NCBI GenBank assembly: GCA_964017155.1
Contig: OZ024862.1
Location: forward strand, 36,909,675-36,973,674
Reading direction: 5' to 3'
Source: Oasisia sp. SBJ-2009
Lineage: Eukaryota > Annelida > Polychaeta > Sabellida > Siboglinidae
Length of the DNA stretch: 64,000 nt
The notes under the pieces were generated by a model. The model saw nothing but the letters and a program-made list of their open reading frames with translations. It searched no databases and was not told where the DNA came from. Below, one piece after another: positions 26,059 to 36,659 of the stretch. Each line of letters opens with the position of its first letter. The first letter of the stretch is position 1. A program made the position numbers and the translations under genes.

Positions 26059-26154
26059 GGACCTACCCTTGTGCCAGTAGACCCAAACCGTGTAAAGGTG
26101 GTACTGAGTGCGTAGATCAGCCAGGGGACAAATCAATCTGTGAGAAGCCTCAAG
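26059..26154 (+). CDS. Half-EGF exon 6
   Basis: A 96-bp phase 1-1 exon with acceptor gttccag (26057-26058) and donor CAAG|GTACCA. The module is TYPC, CASRPKPC, CKGGTEC, VDQPGDKSIC, EKPQG. It is the closest to a consensus module and most like exon 8. The preceding intron is 460 bp and keeps a degenerate CA tract near 25770-25800. Confidence 0.88.
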
Positions 26155-26427
26155 GTACCAAATGATGATATGTCAGTATTCGTCTAGACATACATACGTG
26201 ACTTGGTCGTGAAGGTTATACAGAGGCATCGTATTTGAGTTCATGTCGACATTGCAATTACAGTAATTACTACACACCATTAAGTTTATGCCGATATGAT
26301 ATTATTAGTACATACATCTATACACGCACACTTACACAGATACACACAGACACACGCACGCGCGCACGTATTGTTTGATTTGTTAATCAGTATACACCGT
26401 TGTAATTCCCATTGCGCAATGTTTCAG

Positions 26428-26523
26428 AGGCCTACTCTTGTGGCAGTAGAACCAAAGCGTGTAAAGATGCCACTGTCTGCGTTGAGCTGGAGGGGGACAG
26501 ATCATACTGTGCAGAGCCTATAG
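26428..26523 (+). CDS. Half-EGF exon 7
   Basis: A 96-bp phase 1-1 exon with acceptor gtttcag (26426-26427) and donor ATAG|GTAAAA. The module is AYSC, CGSRTKAC, CKDATVC, VELEGDRSYC, AEPIG. It is the most diverged and the most acidic so far. The preceding intron is only 273 bp, the shortest unit in the array, because part of the intron after its CA tract has been deleted. Confidence 0.85.
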   Translation, partial: RPTLVAVEPKRVKMPLSALSWRGTDHTVQSL

Positions 26524-26759
26524 GTAAAACATTAATAGACGTCACGTCAGTGTTAGTGTAGATATACGTAAGTGACTTGGTCGTGTGGTACATAGAAGCT
26601 TTTTTCATCAGTGTTCACGTTGGCATGCAAATATATTAAGTAAAAACTACGATTTACGTTGTACCAACATATTTTGGTACACACATGCACGAATATATGT
26701 ACACACATGTGCACACTCAGCCCCCCTCACCCCGCGGCGTTGGTCGCTAGGTTTGTATT

Positions 26760-27600
26760 TCACTGCTAGTTCAAATGATATTTTGTAATCTAAATTCTGC
26801 ATTTTTGTCTTTGACATTACTGTAGTTTTAAGACCAACACATTATTTTATTTGGATACGCAGAATTCTGTCTCAACTAAACCAGTTACGCCGCTGTAATT
26901 GATAATTTATTATATAGTGGGCGATAAAACATGACGATTTCATTTTTTCGCGCCATTACGGTCATATAAATAGCATACAAAGACAGGGGTAGCCCTTATT
27001 GACTGTTGAGTAACAGACCTTTTCATAAGACGTTTCTTTATACCCAGAATAGTTCTGGGGCTGAAGACCTCTAAATGTTTCATTTGCACGGGCACTAAAC
27101 GTCTTATTACTTTCCACAGGCTTTGCTGAGCGCGTAGAATTAAGCGATCTGTATTTAGCCTTTTAAACCGATTTGTATTAGCCTTTTAAATAATCATTAT
27201 GTATTTAGCATTTTACAGACTTATTTAGCATTTTACACACTCATTTGAAACTACTGATTTATGTTATTATTACTTTTAAATACCACTTGATTATATCTAT
27301 GTAAAACATTTCAACGCTTTATGTTTATAACGATTGGTTAGATTTATTACAGTTCTACATCTGAGAAGTAGTCTGATAGAGAGCTATAGCAATTTTTGAA
27401 TTATTGTGACCTTATACTGTCATCTATTTATTTATTATGTATTATTTATTAAGTGTTTATGTTGTTGAACCATGCCGAGCAATAGAACATTACATTATTT
27501 TAGAACATGTGACTATTCTCAGTCAGTAATTGTGAACATTATGATACATTAATGTTATCACTTGAACAGATTTTATCAAATGTGCTTATTGGGTGTTTAA
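26760..27600. other. Intronic insertion with no gene recognised
   Basis: AT-rich sequence following the truncated 3' flank of exon 7. Short internal echoes occur (gtatttagccttttaaa near 27150-27200, then tagcattttaca twice near 27205-27240). I find no coding or RNA signal. Confidence 0.4.
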
Positions 27601-30540
27601 TTTTTATGCTGTTCTGCAGCTTCTAGAAGCCATGAGTCTACCTTGTGTAACACACTGCCACAGTCATCAGATGTTATTTCAACGCCCTCAAAATACATGA
27701 GCACACAAAAATCCTTAACATATCTACATAGTCTGCCAAGCCTTAATTTTTGTTTCAACCAGGAAATACTGCTAATACCCCGTTCCAGGCTAACATTTAA
27801 ATTGGCATTGTTTCTACTGTTAGCGGGAGATGTCAGTCTTAATCCTGGACCTGTGATCAGGCACAACATTCGCCTGGCCACCACTAACATTAGCTCCATT
27901 CAAGAGAAAACGGCCTCTCTTATCGATCTAATAATTTATAAAACAATATATATCATTGCTGTCACTGAGACCTGTCTCAGACCCCATGACACAGCTGCAT
28001 ATATTGCCGACATTTCCCCTCCTGGATATACCTTCCAACATCCACCACTTTGGACGAGGCGGCCGTGTTGGTTTTCTCATTGTAAAACTGTTCAAAGTAA
28101 ACCTGCACACGAGCCCTGACTACACCAGCTTTGAGTCTTAACGTTTCAAATTCGTGATTCTCTGGGTTTTTCATTTGTATTTGTCGCCTGCCATGTCAAC
28201 CAGCTAACATCTTTGAAGAATTCCAGTATCTTTTGAAAAAGTTTGCAACCATGCACACAGAATTTTACATTGTTGGCGATTTTAATCTTCACCTGGTAAC
28301 ACCATCTGCAACAACTACCATGTTTAATGATATCCTGGCATCATTTGACACAGATCAACGTGTCAATTTCCCAACACACATAAATGGACATTGCCTCGAC
28401 ATCTTGATAACTCGTTCCTCTTGTAAACACATTCAGACACCCACAGTTGCAGATGGCTTATCGGACCATAACACAGAAATTGCAGATCTTAAAGTTCCTA
28501 TAGCCCCAGCCGTGCCCAATCACACGTGTTCTACAGAGCCATTCACAGTATCAACATTGCATCATTTATGACTGATATAATCACGTCCGACCTCGTCACA
28601 CACCCTAAAGAACATGTATCAGACCTATACAAACAGTACCATCAAATACTGAAGACATTGTTTGACAAACATGCATCCATTACATCCAAATCTATGACGC
28701 AAAAGTCGGCAGCTCCTTGGGTGACCCAGGACATAATCCAATTTAAACGGCGCCGTCGCTATCTGGAACGTGTTTGGCGTAAATCTCGTTCATCCTTGGA
28801 CAGGTCACGCTACACACAGTAATGTCATCTATGTGACCTATGTGACCGACAAATGTCAAAAGCAAAGTCGTATTATTACGAAAATATAGTCTCAAATAAC
28901 TCGGCTACACCAAAACACATATGAAAATGCATAAATCAAATTGTACATAGGCAGCTGCTCCTTCTCTACCAATCAATGCATCAATCATGTCACTGTGTAA
29001 CTCTTTTTCTAATCATTTTAAAGAAAATATCAGCCCTCACAGATCATACTCCAGACACCGTAAAGGCTGACTTTGAAACAGCCACAACTGCTGAAGTGAG
29101 ACAAATATTCATGTCGTCACCAAGTAAATCCTGTGATCTTGACCCACTCCCGACCATACTACTGAAAGAATGCCTTGACGTATTAATTATACCAATAACA
29201 GACATCATAAATGCATCACTGCGCTCCGGCTTATTTCCTGAAGATTTTAAATGTGCGCATGTAAGCCCAATTCGTAAGAAGACAACTCCGCCTGAGGAAG
29301 AACTAAACAGCTATAGGCCTATTTCCAACCTTAGTTTCATTTCAAAAATACAGGTGTACTTGAAAAGTTGTAGCAAATCGTCTCAGGTCCCACATCTGCA
29401 TAAATGGTTTATCAAATGTGTCACAGTCTCAACAATTTCACTCAACAAAACTGTAACCAATGACATAAACCTTAACATTGATAATGGCAAAGTTACTGCA
29501 CTGGCCCTGCCTGGCTTATCCGCCGCTTTCGACACCATTAACAATGACATTCTTATTACACGCTTGTCGAAGAGGTACAGGATATCTGGCACAGCCGTGA
29601 GCTGGTTTATTGATTGACGTCAAGCCATTAAAATAGGTAACTGCCTGTCAGACATGCTGCCCTCCTCATGCGGTGTCCCCCAGGGTTCTGTTTTGGGGCC
29701 CTGGCTGTTCACTCTGTATACAACACCACTATAAGTGCTGTTATCCAGAGTCACAACTTGGATCATCACCTTTATGTAGATGGCACACACATCTATGTTT
29801 CTTTGACCACACAAGATACTTGTCGCTCCATAAACCAGCTTAGAGATTGTGTCCAAGATGTCTCCCTCTGTATGAAAAACAGTAAATTTAAGTTAAATGC
29901 AGATAAAACCGAATATTTCATAATTGGTACCTCAACGCAGCGTGCAAAACTCGATGGCTTTTCCCCGACACAGATCCTGAGTCAAAGTATCACACCATCC
30001 GCCTCAGTTTTAAATCTCGGAGTAACGTTTGATGAAACCTTCAATTTCAAACAACATATATCGAAAACATGCCGTTATTGTTTTACCATATCCGCGATTT
30101 CGCCGTATTCGCCGTGTTATGTCACTTTCAGTTGCTAAAACCATCGCAGCAGAATTGACTACTGCAATTCCCTCCTTTACAATACCGCAAACAAGGATAT
30201 AACAACACCAGCGTGTCCAAAATTGTTTAGCAATGGTAGGCACGCGTTCTCCTCGGTTTTCTCGCTCAATGCCGCTTCTAAAAGCATTGTCTTGGCTCCC
30301 TGTGCGCTATCGCATTATTTTTAAGATTTGTACAATTGTCTATCAAGCACTCTCATCTACAACATCAGCATATCTAAATTCGATGCTAACTCCAGCAAGA
30401 AAATCCAGACACCTACGCTCAATCAGTAGTAACCTTCTTTACATTCATCTGGTGAAGACGAAAGCTGAGACCCGAGATTTCTTAAAATACATGAATAATA
30501 CTGTTTGGTGGGGCCATCTTTTAGAATAACGGATAAGTAA
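27600..30540 (+). mobile_element. CR1/L2-like LINE with a 2A-like peptide (frameshifted)
   Basis: A near full-length but frame-broken element. The frame from 27643 contains a hydrophobic run then GDVSLNPGP (27826-27852), a 2A-like motif, directly before the endonuclease (IRLATTNISS, IYIIAVTETCL). After a frameshift near 28045 the endonuclease continues with FYIVGDFNLHL (28263-28295) and GLSDHNTEI (28455-28480). RT blocks follow: PSKSCDLDPLPTILLKECLD near 29120, NSYRPISNLSFISK near 29310, a degraded LPGLSAAFDTINND near 29510 (DFSAAFD expected), CGVPQGSVLG near 29670, and YVDGTHIYV near 29776 (YADD expected). KLNADKTEYFIIGTS follows near 29890. Several frameshifts and a Y-V-D-G catalytic motif show it is dead. 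Confidence 0.88.
27826..27852 (+). other. 2A-like ribosome-skipping motif GDVSLNPGP
   Basis: Codons GGA GAT GTC AGT CTT AAT CCT GGA CCT. The NPGP end and preceding D-V match the 2A consensus DxExNPGP except that serine-leucine replaces E-x. A hydrophobic leader (LALFLLLA) precedes it. 2A-like sequences at the N-terminus of non-LTR retrotransposon ORFs are known from trypanosomes and sea urchin CR1-type elements. Whether this variant causes skipping is unknown. Confidence 0.6.
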
Positions 30541-31200
30541 AAGTAATACAACACATAATTACTTCTAAAAATATTGTATTTTGACATCAACTTTTGGTTT
30601 CTAAGCCACATAGTTCTTAAGCTATGGATATCATAATTTTATAGATTTTGTCGGGCGCCATCTTCAAATATTGCGGATATTACAAAATGGCGGATATCTG
30701 AAAGTCGATAAAGGTTAAAAGTAATACAATTTAAAAAATCAGATCTAAAAACCGAGCTGAGCCGGACGCCATTTTTAAAGATGGCGCATATATAATGTTA
30801 ATGAAAGTAAAATGTCTCGTTTGTATATCGCTATTCACCAAGCTATCTAATGTCATCAACATTTCTGCTCAGTGTCATGTAGGTTTTGAGATATTGTGAC
30901 ATTTGTTGTGACATCCACCATCTTCAAAAATGGCGGACGAGAAAGCCAGAACATTCCAAAAATTGTCCCATTGAACATATATCCACATACCACAATTATT
31001 TCTCTATATGAAACAGTTATTAACGTACGGCGAAATAACATTTGGCTGCCATTTTTAAAATTGCCGCTAAAGCACTATGGGACAAAAAGGAAAAACACAA
31101 CAAGGGTTTTTAAGTTCTATATATGCTATTTGGATGATTTTAAAACTTGTTGCCCATATTATATCCCAAAACATGACAATGTTGAATTATTTGACATTTA
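30540..31200. other. Intronic sequence with repeated atggcg words
   Basis: Between the LINE end and exon 8. It contains several opposed gccat/atggc words in a regular setting: gggcgccatcttcaaat, aaaatggcggatatc, gacgccatttttaaagatgg, ccatcttcaaaaatggcgga and gctgccatttttaaa. No coding signal. Either a decayed inverted-repeat element or a cluster of YY1-type motifs (AAnATGGCG). Confidence 0.4.
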
Positions 31201-31221
31201 CCGACGGAATAAATGTTTCAG

Positions 31222-31317
31222 ATAATTACCCTTGTGCCGATAGACCTCAATTTTGTCGAAACGGAACGTTTTGCGTTGATAAGCCAGGGGACAAATCGCG
31301 CTGTGAGAAACCACAAG
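31222..31317 (+). CDS. Half-EGF exon 8
   Basis: A 96-bp phase 1-1 exon with acceptor gtttcag (31220-31221) and donor CAAG|GTACAA. The module is NYPC, CADRPQFC, CRNGTFC, VDKPGDKSRC, EKPQG. Unlike all other exons, its 5' flank is not the unit flank: the upstream sequence is unrelated up to aataaatgtttcag, so an insertion or exchange reached within 15 bp of the acceptor. The 3' flank is the normal unit flank. Confidence 0.85.
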
Positions 31318-31678
31318 GTACAAAGTGATGATATGTCAGTATTCGTCTAGACATACAAAGGTGACTTTGTTGTGGGCGTATACAGAGATATCGTTTCAGT
31401 GTTCACGCTAGCATGCAAACACAGTAAATAAAACAAACCATTTACTTTATGCCAACATATACGTATACACGCACACATTTACACACGCACACACGTGCGC
31501 ACATATACACCCAACCAACCACCCCAACACCCACAGCAACAACAGCAGAACAGACACGACCAATCAAAACTATTTGTGTTTAAATAATGATTTTGTTTAG
31601 ATAAATTCATAGTGTATTTTCTTATTTTATTTATTAGTCAGTATACGCCGTTGTTCTTTCCACTGCGTAATGTTTCAG

Positions 31679-31774
31679 AGAGCTACTCTTGCGCCAGGAG
31701 ACCTGAACTGTGCAAAGATGACATGGTCTGCGTCGATCTGGACGAGGGCCAATCACGCTGTGAGGAGCCTATAG
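31679..31774 (+). CDS. Half-EGF exon 9
   Basis: A 96-bp phase 1-1 exon with acceptor gtttcag (31677-31678) and donor ATAG|GTACAC. The module is SYSC, CARRPELC, CKDDMVC, VDLDEGQSRC, EEPIG. It is acidic and pairs with exon 7 by its YSC start and EPIG end. Its 3' flank is cut after about 60 bp by an RTE-like fragment at about 31836. Confidence 0.85.
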   Translation, partial: RATLAPGDLNCAKMTWSASIWTRANHAVRSL

Positions 31775-31835
31775 GTACACATAGAAGTCATGTTAGTTTT
31801 CGCTAGATATATGTAGGTGATTTGGTCATGTGGCT

Positions 31836-32432
31836 ATCTACCCACATAACACCAGAGGTAGTTCCGGAGACACAATGTGGCTTCAGAGGTAACCGGAGCA
31901 CCGTGGAAATGATAGTTTGTCTCCGACAACTATAGTGAAAGTGCATTGAGCAGGATCGTATATGTACATGGTATTTGTCGACTTCAGTAAGGCGTTCGAT
32001 AGAGTTGGAATGACCGGGCATTGGCAGCTACTGGGGAAGTATGGATGCCCAGAGAAGTTCAGAATTAAGATCGAGTCTCTACATACCGGAATGATGGCGA
32101 ATGTTAGTACTGGAGGGGAAATTTCGGTATCGCTCAATGTTACAAATGGGGTCAAGCAAAGTTGTGTACACGCTCTTCTCCTCCTTCTTCCGATCAGCAA
32201 TGCTCGACGAGGCTTACTGAATCATGGGGGATGGCGTCTACATATAATCCAGACAGAGCGCTGACCTATCTAACGTCGCACAATCCAAAGGGAAGACCAA
32301 GACTACTCGGATACTGATGAGTGAGCTGCTATTCGCAAATGACAGTGCACTGGTTGCCCACTCTGCTGAAGAGATGCAGAAAATAGTGGTGCTTTCTCCG
32401 ATGCGTCAAAGACGTTCGACCTGAAGATTCAC
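31836..32432 (+). mobile_element. RTE-like LINE fragment, sense
   Basis: Internal RT piece equivalent to 40390-40990 of the fuller copy. It has CGFRGNRSTVEM, then MVFVDFSKAFDRVGMTG (31973-32023), TGMMANVSTGGEIS, and in another frame SELLFANDSALVAHSAEEMQ. FAND replaces FADD. Truncated at both ends, with at least two frameshifts. Confidence 0.85.
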
Positions 32433-32679
32433 CAAGAAAACTCGTGTTAATTTGCGATAAATAACTTTGCTGAACTTCAAATCGCAAGTTTATTGTCTAG
32501 CTAGTCCTATGTAGCGGCTTTTAAGATAGAGGAGTGTTGAGTCAGGCTATATGCCTCGCAATTTTTCTGAACTCAAAAGTGGGGGGACAATTCCTATGCT
32601 GTAAACCATTCCTATGCTGTAAACCATGAAAATTGGGGGGCACGCGTCCCCCCGTCCCCCACCGATCGACACCCGTGCT

Positions 32680-32790
<111 letters not shown>

Positions 32791-32929
32791 CCAACCATCA
32801 ACCCCCAACACATACAGCAACAACAACAACACAGAGACGTCCAATTAAAGTTGCACAGCGTATAATATGAAATAATATTCGCTGTGCAACTTCCAATCTA
32901 AGATCTGTTCGTCACAATTAACATAACTG

Positions 32930-33725
32930 GTTCACGCTCGTGCCCCAAATATATTCCATTTGGAGTTCCACAGGGACCTGTCCTTGGTCCTGTTCTTTCA
33001 GCTTATAAACTGCATCACTTAGTCGAGTCATTACTAACCTTAACATAAACCATCATTTATGTTATCACGACACGCAACTTTAGATATCACTTTCACCTAC
33101 GGATATACATACATGTCAACTGTAAATGACTGCCTTACTGGCATCTTGTCGTGGATCGTATCAAGAAAATTGAAGCTTAATATCGACAAAACAGATATAA
33201 TTATTATAGGTACAAAACAACAACGTAACCAGATTGTAGACTACTTTCCAGATACATGAATTGGTAATGATACGTTACCATCATAAACTATTCGAAATTT
33301 AGGTGTTAGTTTTGAAAGTAATTTCAGCTTTTGTCAGTTCATTTCACAAGTATGCAAGTCATGTTTCTATCATATAGGTGACTTCCGTCGACTCCGGCGT
33401 CTTTTGTCTTTATCTTCTGCAAAACAACATCAGTTGCTCTGAATAATAATCGACTTGACTATTGTAATTCCCTTTTAAATAACATTGCCAAAACACCTTT
33501 AGATCATCGGTTTCAAAAAATCCGTGTTGTTCCTAAAACTAAGCTGAATATTGGCAAACGTGCTTTTTTGTGGCTGCGCCAACAATTTGAAATCAACTCC
33601 CTATTGTGATTAAATCTTCTGAAACTATATACACCTTGTGGAAGAATTTCAAAACATACTTGTTTGAATTTGCTTTTCCACAACGGAATTTCGGTGGTTC
33701 CATGCTCCAGTGACATCCCTTGCCT
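32930..33725 (+). mobile_element. CR1/L2-like LINE fragment, sense
   Basis: Blocks in order: PFGVPQGPVLGPVLS (32958-33002), KLKLNIDKTDIIIIGTKQQR (33170-33230), NLGVSFESNFSFC (33296-33334), RLDYCNSLLNNIAKTPLDH in other frames (33450-33510), and a C-terminal tail to about 33725. The catalytic palm is missing and frames are broken. Confidence 0.75.
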
Positions 33726-33815
33726 GTCCTCGTGTATGACTAGCTAAATAATTGTTTTTGCGCCTCTGTGCTTGAATATTTTAAAGGATTTAGGCGCTAT
33801 AGATGTTTTACAACT

Positions 33816-33824
33816 AATATATAT

Positions 33825-33887
<63 letters not shown>

Positions 33888-33943
33888 ATACATATATATA
33901 TGTATATATATATGTATACATATATACATATATAAATATATGC

Positions 33944-34021
<78 letters not shown>
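33816..34021. repeat. AT-rich microsatellite
   Basis: (AT)n with AC and TGTA interruptions, becoming pure AT from about 33955 to 34021. It lies immediately before the resumed 5' flank of the exon-10 unit. Confidence 0.95.
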
Positions 34022-34026
<5 letters not shown>

Positions 34027-34185
34027 AAAGAAAAATGCATATTATGTAGCGAGATCATAACTATTTTGAACGTTTGCCGCAGTATTTTGTCAGTGCGACC
34101 TAGAATATACAGCAAATATATATATTCCTTTTGTTATTTGTTAATCTGTATACACCGATGTTCTTTCCATTGCGCAAACTTCCAG

Positions 34186-34287
34186 CGGAATACCCTTGTG
34201 CCGGCAGACGTAAACCGTGTAAAGGCGTTACTGTCTGCGTCGATCTGGAAGGTGGAAAATCACGATGTGAACAGCCTACAGACACAG
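34186..34287 (+). CDS. Half-EGF exon 10 (last module)
   Basis: A 102-bp phase 1-1 exon with acceptor cttccag (34184-34185) and donor ACAG|GTACGT. The module is EYPC, CAGRRKPC, CKGVTVC, VDLEGGKSRC and then EQPTDTG, two residues longer after the last Cys than its siblings, as might suit a linker to the membrane. The phase-1 end fits the phase-1 acceptor of the transmembrane exon at 35780. Between them lie a MITE and a mariner relic. Confidence 0.83.
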
Positions 34288-34423
34288 GTACGTATAGATG
34301 TCATGTCAGTGTTCGTTTAGAAATACCTAGGTGGCTGGGTAGTGTGGTATATGGAAGCATCGTATCAGTGACATCGTATCAGTGTTGGCATGCAAATGTA
34401 GTAATTAAAACATACCGTGTACG

Positions 34424-34775
34424 AATTTCATAATTACACAACTAGCAATGTTCTACTTACTTCTACGTTTCGACCACTATCGGCGGCCTTCTTCAGGAAC
34501 TGAAAGTTCAATGGTCACTGCTCGCTAGATGGCGTGGCGAGCAGACTGTCCCACACATGACTTAGTCTGTAGCCACCCTCGTCTCTGTTCATAGTTGGTT
34601 CCGTCTTCCTAATCCAGATGGCTTCTTTTATCCAACGCGCACACCTGTTCGTCTCTTTATCCACCACTTTCGCTCCCTCCCAGTCTATCACACAGTTGTG
34701 TCTGTCCGCATGGTCGGCCGATGGTGGTCGAAACGTGGAATTAAGTAGAACAATGCTAGTTGTGTAATTATGACA
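34424..34775. mobile_element. MITE with about 52-bp terminal inverted repeats
   Basis: The left end ttcataattacacaactagc, then aatgttctacttacttctac, mirrors the right end gtggaattaagtagaacaat, then gctagttgtgtaattatga. The arms extend inward through gtttcgaccac. About 345 bp, non-coding. The host unit sequence resumes after it. The words ataccgtgtacg (about 34410-34421) and ataccgtttacg (34821-34832) bracket a slightly larger interval and may be an imperfect target-site duplication. Confidence 0.75.
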
Positions 34776-34857
34776 TTTGTTTGGAATAACATACTGCCAA
34801 TTTGATGAACATTTTCACGAATACCGTTTACGTTTTCCCAACAGGTTTTGGTACATA

Positions 34858-35470
34858 CAGGGTGTCCCAAAACAAATGTAACCCATGAAAATGCTTGTCA
34901 TTTTGTCAATTGTAATGCTATTGTTTTTATTTTTTGATATAGATAGCTGAGAAGTTAAGAAAACTAAAACCACAAACTACATGTTTCTAGTTCAATACGT
35001 GTGGATTTATCAGTCATTTATAGAATATGCTCCAAATGTCCACCGTTCTGCTAAAGGCAGACTTGGATTCGGCGAGCTAAGTTATTGATAACTCTGATGC
35101 ACTCCTCGTTTGGTATAGCGTTGATCTTCTGCGTTATTGCTTCCTTGAGCTCAGGGATGGTCTGAGGATTGTTCCTGTACACATTATCCTTCAGGAACCC
35201 CCACAGGTAGAAATCTGGGGGGTTAAGATCCGGGGAATGGGGGGATCACTCCGGCTCACATTTTCGGCTGATGAGCCGGTTCGGAAACTTGTGATCCAGC
35301 CAGTCAAGAGTAATATTAGTTGTGTGGGGAGGTGCCCCATCCTGCTGGAAGCATTGTATGTCTCTCTGCACACTGTTCCTTCCTCTACCTCGACTCAGCA
35401 GCCCTAGAGGTCCCCAGAGCTTGTTCAAGACTTCAATGTAGCGCTCCTTCCTGACGGTCACATGGCCACC
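34858..35470 (-). pseudogene. Tc1/mariner-type transposase relic
   Basis: Terminal repeat cagggtgtcccaaaacaaat at 34858, preceded by TA. On the minus strand the C-terminal half of a DDE transposase reads from about 35460 down to TAA at 35018-35020. It includes CFQQDGAPPHTTNITLDWL with the second catalytic Asp, PHSPDLNPPDFYLWGFLKDN with the third acidic residue, then ELKEAI and NGGHLEHIL. In-frame TGA replaces Trp before SPHSPDL, and TAG replaces Gln before NGGH. The N-terminal half is replaced by a GTGCGC repeat. Dead. Confidence 0.85.
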
Positions 35471-35574
35471 CGTGCGCGTGCGCGTGCGCGTGCGCGTGCG
35501 CGTGCGCGTGCGCGTGCGCGTGCGCGTGCGCGTGCGCGTGCGCGTGCGCGTGCGCGTGCGCGTGCGCGTGCGCG
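35471..35574. repeat. (CGTGCG)n hexanucleotide tract
   Basis: About 17 perfect copies of the alternating purine-pyrimidine hexamer, then cgagtgtgcgtgtgcgtgtg. It encodes Thr-Arg or Val-Arg repeats by accident. Strong potential for left-handed Z-DNA. It truncates the mariner relic. Confidence 0.97.
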
Positions 35575-35779
35575 AGTGTGCGTGTGCGTGTGTGTGTGAG
35601 TGTGTGTCACATTTCATTAGCTTTATAACATGCTACTCTATTCTGCAGGTTAACTAATGGTTATGCGGATAATCTATTTTTTAAATAGTCGGGTCTCTTG
35701 TCTTTTAGCAACTTACCCTAACACACGCAATCTCACAACTACGTATCTGTAATTAATAATCCCGACCTTTTAGTTTCAG

Positions 35780-36011
35780 ACAGTGACACCCCCACAGTGT
35801 CCAACATCAGGTCCTCCCTTAAGTGGGTAGCGCTTGCGTTCGGCGGGGCCCTGCTTGTTGTCGGGGCAGGACTCGGGGTCGCCGCATACGTCACTTCGAC
35901 CTCGGCAGCTGCAGCCGCGACGACAACAGTTGCCACGAGTGCCTTTACAGTGGTAGCAGCCGCTGCGACTACAACTGCCACGGCCATTGTAGCTGGGACG
36001 TCCCGTAACTT
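35780..36011 (+). CDS. Transmembrane exon of the half-EGF protein
   Basis: Acceptor tagtttcag (35778-35779), phase 1, follows exon 10 in frame. The peptide begins DSDTPTVSNIRSSLK, then a 23-residue hydrophobic segment at 35824-35892 (WVALAFGGALL...GLGVAAYV) suitable as a single membrane helix. An Ala/Thr/Val-rich stretch follows, ending IVAGTSRN. At the end, AACTT|GTAAGT is a strong donor leaving phase 2, which matches the phase-2 acceptor at 42065. Without splicing, TAA at 36013-36015 would end the protein two codons later, so a shorter isoform is possible. GC-rich compared with its surroundings, as expected for coding sequence. The Ala-rich stretch could be a second hydrophobic segment. Confidence 0.7.
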
Positions 36012-36067
36012 GTAAGTGGTGTCATCCGTCGAGTCCAAGCGCAATCATTTGTCATATCAAACACAAA

Positions 36068-36653
36068 TGCTCATGGGATACTGGCGTTGGTGCTGCGATC
36101 CTCAAATGTGATACTGGCATTGGTGTTGCGATCCTCTCATGGGATACTGGCGTTGGTGGTGCGATCCTCTCATGGGTTACTGGCGTTGGTGTTACGATCC
36201 TCTCATGTGATACTGGCATTAGTGTTGCGATCCTCAAATGTGATACTGGCGTTAGTGTTGCGATCTTCCTGTGTGATACTGGCATTAGTGTTGCGATCCT
36301 GTCATGGGATACTGGCATTGGTGTTGCGATCCTCTCATGTGATACTGGCATTGGTGTTGCGATCCTCTCATGTGATACTGGCATTGGTGTTGCGATCCTC
36401 CCATGTGATACTGGCATTGGTGTTGCGATCCTCACATGTGATACTGGCGTTGGTGTTGCGATCCTCTCATGTGATACTGGCATTGGTGTTGCGATCCTCC
36501 CATGTGATACTGGCATTGGTGTTACGATCCTCTCATGGGATACTGGCGTTGGTGTTGCGATCCTCTCACGGGATACTGGCGTTGGTGTTGCGATCCTCCC
36601 ATGGGATACTGGCGTTGGTGTTGCAATTTTCTCATGGGATACTGGCGATGATA
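36068..36653. repeat. 33-bp minisatellite
   Basis: About 18 copies of a 33-bp unit (tactggcattggtgttgcga, then tcctctcatgtga) just downstream of the transmembrane exon's donor. The unit is a multiple of three, so both strands are open (11-residue repeats). No start context, splice signal or known motif supports translation. Confidence 0.95.
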
Positions 36654-36659
36654 CATACA

